From positions 124,001 through 188,000 of the forward strand of contig NZ_SNWQ01000009.1 in assembly GCF_004361855.1 (NCBI RefSeq): 64,000 nucleotides of DNA. Reading direction: 5' to 3'. Positions 60,601 to 64,000 of the stretch are shown piece by piece. This stretch comes from Kribbella caucasensis (GTDB lineage: Bacteria > Actinomycetota > Actinomycetes > Propionibacteriales > Kribbellaceae). Below the pieces are notes generated by a model. That model saw nothing but the letters and a program-made list of their open reading frames with translations. It did no database searches and was not told the origin of the DNA. Position numbers and translations under genes: made by a program. The number at the start of each line of letters is the position of its first letter. Position 1 is the first letter of the stretch.

Positions 60601-61620
60601 GCCTACGTCAAGGGCAAGGTCGAAGCTGGCAAGGGGTGGGTGAAGAAGAAGGCAGCAGGTGTGACGGATGCCTTCAGGCGTCTGAAGGACCGCATGCTCG
60701 GCATAACCTTCCGGGAGTCTTTCGAGGCGGGCGGGGAGAAGCATGAGATCTACTCGAAGAAGGGAGCGCCACAGAACATCTACACGGCCAGCAAGAACCC
60801 CAAGCCGGCTGGCAAGGCAGTATCGGATCCGGCTGTTGCCCAGCTCGATGACGAGTTCCGGGCCAATATGACGGAGTATTACCGGCTGGCCAGCACCATG
60901 ACCGGAACCTCGAGTGATCGAGCGCTGATGGCCGAGGCCAACAAGTTGTGGCGCCAGGCCAAGGCAATCCTCAAGAAGATTGTTGCGCTCACAAAGAAGG
61001 AGATGGACGCAACTGGAGGCGGGCCTGGAGGTCACGCACCGCACATCGGCGAGGCGGCGCCACATCATATGCAGCAGTCCCGTCTTCGACCGCCGGACAA
61101 GGGCAAGGAGGTCAGCGCCTGGCGGATGGAGTCCGAGCACTTGATCCCGCGTGAACTAATATCGGCCTTCTTCTCGATCCTGCCGATCAACGCGCCAGTT
61201 AGCAACGCGGAGTACGACGCAATGGTCACCGTGCTGATGTACGCAAACGCCTCCAAGGAGAAGACGACCACAGCGGCAGTGGGCGATCTCGCATCCATCC
61301 GGCGGATGAAGCAACTTGTCCGCGAAAAAATGAAGGCCCTCCCAGCGAACGGGCGATTCCCACCTGACCTGCTGGAAAGGATCAGAGACGACATCCAGAA
61401 GGAGTTCCGGGCACGTGGTCGCGACTCAGTTTCCCGTGCCGCTGCGGCTGTGGTAGCTGAACAGAAGACCGTTGGCGATGCCCGTGGAAAGGGAGCAGAG
61501 ACGCGGCCGTCCCGGGGAGAGATCGTGGCGGCATACGAGGCGCAGTTGGAGCAGGTCCTCGACTTCCTGGAGGAACGAGTGAAGGGTGTCGAGCGATTCA
61601 GGGCCGAGGGTAAGCAGTAG
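57652..61620 (+). CDS. Large modular protein, candidate eCIS cargo with toxin-like C-terminus
   Basis: 1322 residues. Residues 39-52 hold LGLQRAAGNAAVNA, the motif shared with the next two genes. Residues about 55-300 are disordered, rich in Ala/Lys/Pro. About 300-900 are long helices with coiled-coil character and hydrophobic stretches (VITKIITAGITWLIGLL, about 825-865). About 970-1003 carry tandem AGKAYVKGKVE units, followed by a small beta segment FRESFEAGGEKHEIYSK. The last 190 residues, with HAPHIGEAAPHHMQQSR and MESEHLIPREL, resemble a polymorphic-toxin or nuclease-type domain. Codon use shifts near 60420-60600. Function inferred only from architecture and position. Confidence 0.8.
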   Translation: MVGSHRTSDSAAKAEAGNALAEGKRRAAGQRARPFGGLLGLQRAAGNAAVNALLAAKLKSPGDQAISEIDSALREIKQDEPAIDTVEKGLKQAKAAGVPVDLEGPKPPPSALAVTTTGFGPSAVPAKKPVPPPKPVPKKSPLGKAASKAPKVGGSGGGGGAAGPVAAGGAGAAAPEIAPLAGEQLLQPPVRPTGVRPEEDPAFTQVTSGVKGFAKAKRAHPPAASKAKEAQDAALAPTDDLTGQAKAAKADTMDAQQPGTFDKKAFIAAVKTAIEAKSPKTLKEADNYKESGKAAEVKGDVKGMVTQGKEGQAKDIEAATEAPPDQSKAVPKPVTPMETEDPGQTAAVPAAGAVPKTAPPEQTNLEAGKHQANSEMAEAEVSEQQLAQSNEPQFQDALKDKQAAAAHADTAPAAFRQQEQQTIAQNKAEATAETKAGVAGMQGSKAAALAKLVAEKGKTKSKDEAKRAEVTAKIQGIFTAAETDVKKILDGIDPKVEAAFDEGEKSARAAFEGYVAGKMSAYKKDRYGGWLGGLRWAKDKLLGMPSKVNEFYEAGREIYLKQMDGVISKVADIVGNDLTAAKARIASGRSEIAAYVKSLPADLQKVGGEAAKEIGEKFEQLESDVDSKQDALVETLASKYTEARKGLDERIEELQAENKGLVDKAIGAIKAVINTIRELVGMLKNVLARVAGVVGDIVKNPVGFLSNLIDGVKGGILKFKDNILDHLRKGLMSWLFGALAEGGVQLPDKFDIKGILQLLLSLFGLTWANIRNRLVKNIGEPAMAAMEKGVEIFQKLRSEGIAGLWQMLIEKLGDIKEMILEQVKDFVITKIITAGITWLIGLLNPAAAFIKACKLIYDVVMFFVNNGSRILKFVNTVIDSVADIVKGNVGGVVNKINDVLGQMVPIIIGFLASVIGLGGIGQKIREIVEKLQKPVNKALDFVIKTGLKLAGPVIRGLKKIGGKVKAKIAAGKAYVKGKVEAGKAYVKGKVEAGKGWVKKKAAGVTDAFRRLKDRMLGITFRESFEAGGEKHEIYSKKGAPQNIYTASKNPKPAGKAVSDPAVAQLDDEFRANMTEYYRLASTMTGTSSDRALMAEANKLWRQAKAILKKIVALTKKEMDATGGGPGGHAPHIGEAAPHHMQQSRLRPPDKGKEVSAWRMESEHLIPRELISAFFSILPINAPVSNAEYDAMVTVLMYANASKEKTTTAAVGDLASIRRMKQLVREKMKALPANGRFPPDLLERIRDDIQKEFRARGRDSVSRAAAAVVAEQKTVGDARGKGAETRPSRGEIVAAYEAQLEQVLDFLEERVKGVERFRAEGKQ

Positions 61621-61644
61621 CCAAACGACAGATGTGTTAGCCGT

Positions 61645-61662
61645 TCCCACCTCGAGGTGGGA
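61645..61662. terminator. 18-bp perfect palindrome after the large gene
   Basis: TCCCACCTCGAGGTGGGA, its own complement, 24 bp after the stop and 32 bp before the DUF4157 start. Likely a terminator or processing hairpin. Confidence 0.55.
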
Positions 61663-61694
61663 GCTTGAGAGTCAGGGATCGGAGGCGAGTGGTC

Positions 61695-62522
61695 ATGCGT
61701 GAGCACAGGTTTGATGCGGATGAGGCGGCGCTGCGGCCTAGGAGTGGGCGGGTCGAGGAGCCGGTGTCGGAGCACGACGGGAAGGCTGCCGTTGAGGGGC
61801 GGACTGATGTGTTGGGGCCTGCGGGGGTGTTGGGGTTGCAGCGGGCTGTTGGGAATAGCGGGGTTACGGCGATGGTGGAGGAGGAGCGGTCGCCGGTGCA
61901 TGACGTGATTTCGGGGGGTGGGCGGCCGTTGGATCCGGAGGTTCGGGGGGAGATGGAGGGGCGGCTGGGGCATGACTTCTCGGATGTGCGGGTGCATGAC
62001 GATGGGGCGGCGCATGATTCGGCGAAGGCGGTGAATGCGCATGCGTACACCGTGGGGAGCAATGTGGTGTTTCAGCGGGACAAGTACGACCCGTCGTCGG
62101 CTGATGGCAAGGTGATGTTGGCTCATGAGTTGACGCATGTGGTGCAGCAGCGGAGTGGGCCGGTGGATGGGTCGTCGGCGCCCGGGGGGATCAAGGTGAG
62201 CGATCCGTCGGATCGGTTCGAGCGGGAGGCTTCGGCCAACGCTGAGAGGGCGATGGCGGCGCCCGCGCCTACGCCGGCTGGGCTGGCTGGGCCTGCGATT
62301 CAGCGGGATGTGGACGAGGCCGCGCCGGGTGTGCAGCGGCACGCTGATGAAGAGGCGGATGTGCAGCGGCACGCTGATGAAGAGGCGGATGTGCAGCGGC
62401 ACGCTGATGAAGAGGCGGATTTGCAGCGCGCCGAGGCGCCGGCTGAGGAGGAGAAGGAAGAAGAGGTGCAGGGGGCCTTCGTGCAGCGGGACGAGGAAGA
62501 GGCTCAGGAGGAAGAGAGCTGA
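61695..62522 (+). CDS. DUF4157-domain protein (HExxH), eCIS-associated
   Basis: 275 residues. LQRAVGNSGV at 48-57, then the DUF4157 domain (about 70-155) with GHDFSDVRVH, AYTVGSNVVF and the metalloprotease-like HELTH (144-148). The C-terminal 100 residues are acidic, with a QRHADEEADV unit repeated exactly three times at the DNA level and a long Glu tail. DUF4157 proteins are typical passengers of contractile injection loci; the domain is a likely zinc protease. ATG 61695 has GGAGGCGAG upstream. Confidence 0.92.
   Translation: MREHRFDADEAALRPRSGRVEEPVSEHDGKAAVEGRTDVLGPAGVLGLQRAVGNSGVTAMVEEERSPVHDVISGGGRPLDPEVRGEMEGRLGHDFSDVRVHDDGAAHDSAKAVNAHAYTVGSNVVFQRDKYDPSSADGKVMLAHELTHVVQQRSGPVDGSSAPGGIKVSDPSDRFEREASANAERAMAAPAPTPAGLAGPAIQRDVDEAAPGVQRHADEEADVQRHADEEADVQRHADEEADLQRAEAPAEEEKEEEVQGAFVQRDEEEAQEEES
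62331..62420. repeat. Three identical 30-bp tandem repeats in the DUF4157 gene
   Basis: 62331-62360, 62361-62390 and 62391-62420 are identical and code VQRHADEEAD each; degenerate copies flank them (IQRDVDEAA, LQRAEAPAEE). In-frame, so copy number can vary without disrupting the gene. Confidence 0.9.
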
Positions 62523-62535
62523 CCGTCGGATAAGG

Positions 62536-62557
62536 CGCCGCTGGGTAGACAGCGGCG
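62536..62557 (+). terminator. Hairpin between DUF4157 and the HExxH gene
   Basis: CGCCGCTG (62536-62543), a 6-nt loop and CAGCGGCG (62550-62557). Weak terminator candidate, possibly attenuating. Confidence 0.45.
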
Positions 62558-62580
62558 GATGTAGCGGGTGCACTGGGGTT

Positions 62581-63201
62581 GTGCATGCCCGCAAGAAGTC
62601 CGTGGTCGCGGTCGCGCGGAAGGCGCCGGGTACTGCTGCGCGCGCGGCGACCGTCGGTTCGCAGTACGAGCGGGTGCTCGCCTTGCAGCAGACGGTGGGG
62701 AATCGGGCGGTGTCGATCGCGCTCCGCGGTGGTCCGGTCAGCGTCAACCTGCACGGGGAGACGAGCGGGTCGTACGACGGCGGTACCAGTGTGGTCAGCA
62801 AGCCGAAGATCGTGCGGGCAAAGGGATGTGACTGCTCGGACGAGGATCCTTGTCTGAGGGCGACCGGCACGATCGCGGTGACGTATCACGTGGATGTGAC
62901 GATCCGGATGCCGGATATGCCCGAAGGGCTGAGTGATTGCCAGCAGCGGCGGGTGCGGTCGTTCCTGCGGGACGTCCTCGGTCCGCACGAGCAGGAACAC
63001 GCGCGTCGGCTGCGTACCTACAACGGGATCACGAACCGGAAGTACTCCATCACCGGTTGCGGACGTGCCGGGCTGGAGAGCGAGATGAGCACCAAACTCC
63101 AGGACATGCACAACGACGAGGCAACCGCTCGCGCCGATGCAGCCGACAAGTCGTCCGCTGCAATCGATCCGTTCGTCCGCCCGATCGACCTCAACTGCTG
63201 A
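62581..63201 (+). CDS. Small HExxH protein with LQ...GN...V motif, candidate eCIS cargo
   Basis: 206 residues from GTG 62581, with GGGG just upstream. LQQTVGNRAV is at 35-44. Residues about 50-206 form a domain with HEQEH at 136-140 and six or more cysteines (CDCSDEDPC, DCQQRR, a later Cys and the C-terminal NC). The HExxH with downstream RTYNGITN resembles DUF922-like zinc-protease folds, tentatively. Function unknown. Confidence 0.75.
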   Translation: MHARKKSVVAVARKAPGTAARAATVGSQYERVLALQQTVGNRAVSIALRGGPVSVNLHGETSGSYDGGTSVVSKPKIVRAKGCDCSDEDPCLRATGTIAVTYHVDVTIRMPDMPEGLSDCQQRRVRSFLRDVLGPHEQEHARRLRTYNGITNRKYSITGCGRAGLESEMSTKLQDMHNDEATARADAADKSSAAIDPFVRPIDLNC

Positions 63202-63208
63202 TCTTCGC

Positions 63209-63298
63209 CAGTACCTCGGACAACAAGCCGGGACCTCGGACAGGTCTATTTCATGTCCGCGGTCCCCGCTTCCTGTCCGAGCTCCCGCTTGTCCTGCC
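63209..63298. repeat. Dispersed palindromic repeat, copy B
   Basis: The core 63230-63266, GGGACCTCGGACA ... TGTCCGCGGTCCC, is an inverted repeat (12 of 13 paired) with an AT-rich loop. It matches copy A at 25310-25346. It lies in the 214-bp gap between the HExxH gene and the sheath gene; no gene seen there. Confidence 0.7.
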
Positions 63299-63317
63299 GG
63301 TCTATGCCGTTTCCCCT

Positions 63318-63337
63318 TCGGGCAATTGAGATTGCCC
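63318..63337 (+). promoter_or_regulatory. Shared motif upstream of the sheath gene
   Basis: TCGGGCA, 8 bp, TGCCC at 63318-63337, preceded by CCCT. Its core GGGCAAT-TGAG-ATTGCCC has 7-bp perfect arms. 78 bp before the sheath ATG. Confidence 0.55.
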
Positions 63338-63415
63338 TGTACTTCGTCCCGTCGGTCGCCCACGGGGGCAGCGGGGGCGGTCAGGCTGGAGCAAACCTGA
63401 CCGAGGAGGGGCAGC

Positions 63416-64000
63416 ATGCCGACGTACCTGTCACCGGGTGTGTATGTGGAGGAAGTCGAATCGGGCGCTCGCCCGCTCGAGGGTGTCGGTACGGCGGTCG
63501 CCGCGTTCGTGGGGCTCGCCGAGACCGGGCCCTTCAACCAGGCCACGCTGATCAGCAACTGGACCGCGTTCACGGATGCCTTCGGGGGATTCGTGCCGGG
63601 GTCGTATCTGGCGCAGGCCGTCTACGGGTACTTCCAGAACGGCGGCGGCAACTGTTACGTCGTACGGATCGGGCAGCCCGAGTCCGCGGACGGCGGCGGT
63701 AAAGGGGCGCGTGGTCGCAAGGAGCTGCCGGCCGGACCGCAAGCGATGCTCGGGCGGTTCCGGGTGGTCGCGTTGGATCCGGCCCAGGCGCCGGGTGAGC
63801 TGAGTGTCGAGATCACCGACGCCGGTGGCGACAACCCGTCCGATGAGATGTTCCGGATCGTGGTCAAGCGCAACGGCGAACAGGTGGAGGAGTTCGACCG
63901 GCTCACCCTGTCCCGCGGGAAGACGAACGTGGCGACCGTCGTCAACGCGACGTCACAGCAGGTCCGGGTCGAGGAGATCTCCGGTGCGGCGCTGGAGAAG
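63416..64000 (+). CDS. Contractile tail sheath protein of eCIS, 3' end outside window
   Basis: 195 codons are visible from ATG 63416, which follows GAGGAGGGG; the frame stays open at 64000. MPTYLSPGVYVEEVESGARPLEGVGTA is the strongly conserved sheath N-terminus. AFVGLAETGPFNQATLISNW and YGYFQNGGGNCYVVRIG complete the first sheath domain. It forms the contractile outer tube that drives the inner tube in phage-tail-like injection particles. It marks the start of the structural operon beyond this window. Confidence 0.95.
   Translation, partial: MPTYLSPGVYVEEVESGARPLEGVGTAVAAFVGLAETGPFNQATLISNWTAFTDAFGGFVPGSYLAQAVYGYFQNGGGNCYVVRIGQPESADGGGKGARGRKELPAGPQAMLGRFRVVALDPAQAPGELSVEITDAGGDNPSDEMFRIVVKRNGEQVEEFDRLTLSRGKTNVATVVNATSQQVRVEEISGAALEK

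Noticed and set aside
62331-62420. Possible CRISPR-like or attachment repeats
   Set aside because: Direct abutting 30-bp repeats in frame inside the DUF4157 gene.
61065-62870. A 601-residue minus-strand open frame across the DUF4157 gene and the end of the large gene
   Set aside because: It spans three plus-strand genes and includes mirrored tandem repeats (RLFISVPLHI); a shadow.

Overview
This is a high-GC, gene-dense chromosomal window from an actinobacterium. GTG starts are common, ATGA overlaps are frequent, and it carries an SSB-like/ettA pair, a group II truncated haemoglobin, a dynamin-like GTPase pair and a CtaJ-like small membrane protein. The overall flavour is that of Kribbella or another Propionibacteriales member, but that is recollection rather than a computed placement.

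Layout. 1-3.2 kb: two SDR genes, then a divergent ECF41 sigma factor and carboxymuconolactone decarboxylase-like gene. 3.2-4.6 kb: a complete IS481-type insertion sequence inserted at the 3' end of a tRNA-Arg(TCT) gene with a 15-bp target duplication. 4.8-10.9 kb: a PrsW-type protease and two overlapping dynamin-like GTPase genes. 11-18 kb: an SRPBCC protein, an SSB-like protein, ettA, an ArsR/AHSA1/RibD-like operon with a visible operator, a kinase-fold protein, and divergent MarR and YceI genes. 18-22 kb: a TetR-controlled acyl-CoA dehydrogenase/thiolase/SDR operon. 22-25 kb: a secreted beta-helix-like protein, an orphan response regulator and a divergent WYL regulator/DinB-like pair. 25-31.5 kb: a DUF1579-like protein, a double ABC exporter operon and two paralogous GNAT genes. 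31.7-41 kb: lipid-related and housekeeping genes (MaoC, FabG-like, two hot-dog thioesterases, GlbO, OsmC, MscS, DUF2157, MalQ, an AA10 lytic polysaccharide monooxygenase, CtaJ-like, DUF5130, GNAT).

41-64 kb is the accessory region and the most interesting part. It opens with a LuxR-type regulator, two overlapping dynamin-like GTPases and two zinc-ribbon proteins. It then becomes the left flank of an extracellular contractile injection system (eCIS) locus. The eCIS genes seen are a DUF4255/Pvc16-like protein, a Pvc15-like AAA+ ATPase, an HSP70-NBD/beta-propeller membrane fusion, a second HSP70-like membrane protein with an apparent one-base frameshift, an Ig-domain surface protein and a membrane partner. 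After these come a 1322-residue modular toxin-like protein, a DUF4157 protein, a small HExxH protein, and the start of the contractile tail sheath gene, which runs off the window.

Three observations tie this region together. Three candidate cargo proteins in a row share an N-terminal LQ-x(3)-GN-x(2)-V motif. Three promoter regions (before the DUF4255 gene, the 1322-residue protein and the sheath gene) share an inverted repeat TCGGGCA-N8-TGCCC. A dispersed approximately 90-bp palindromic repeat lies just before the sheath gene and also at 25.3 kb. No CRISPR array and no rRNA were seen, and no gene-free stretch exceeds about 300 bases.
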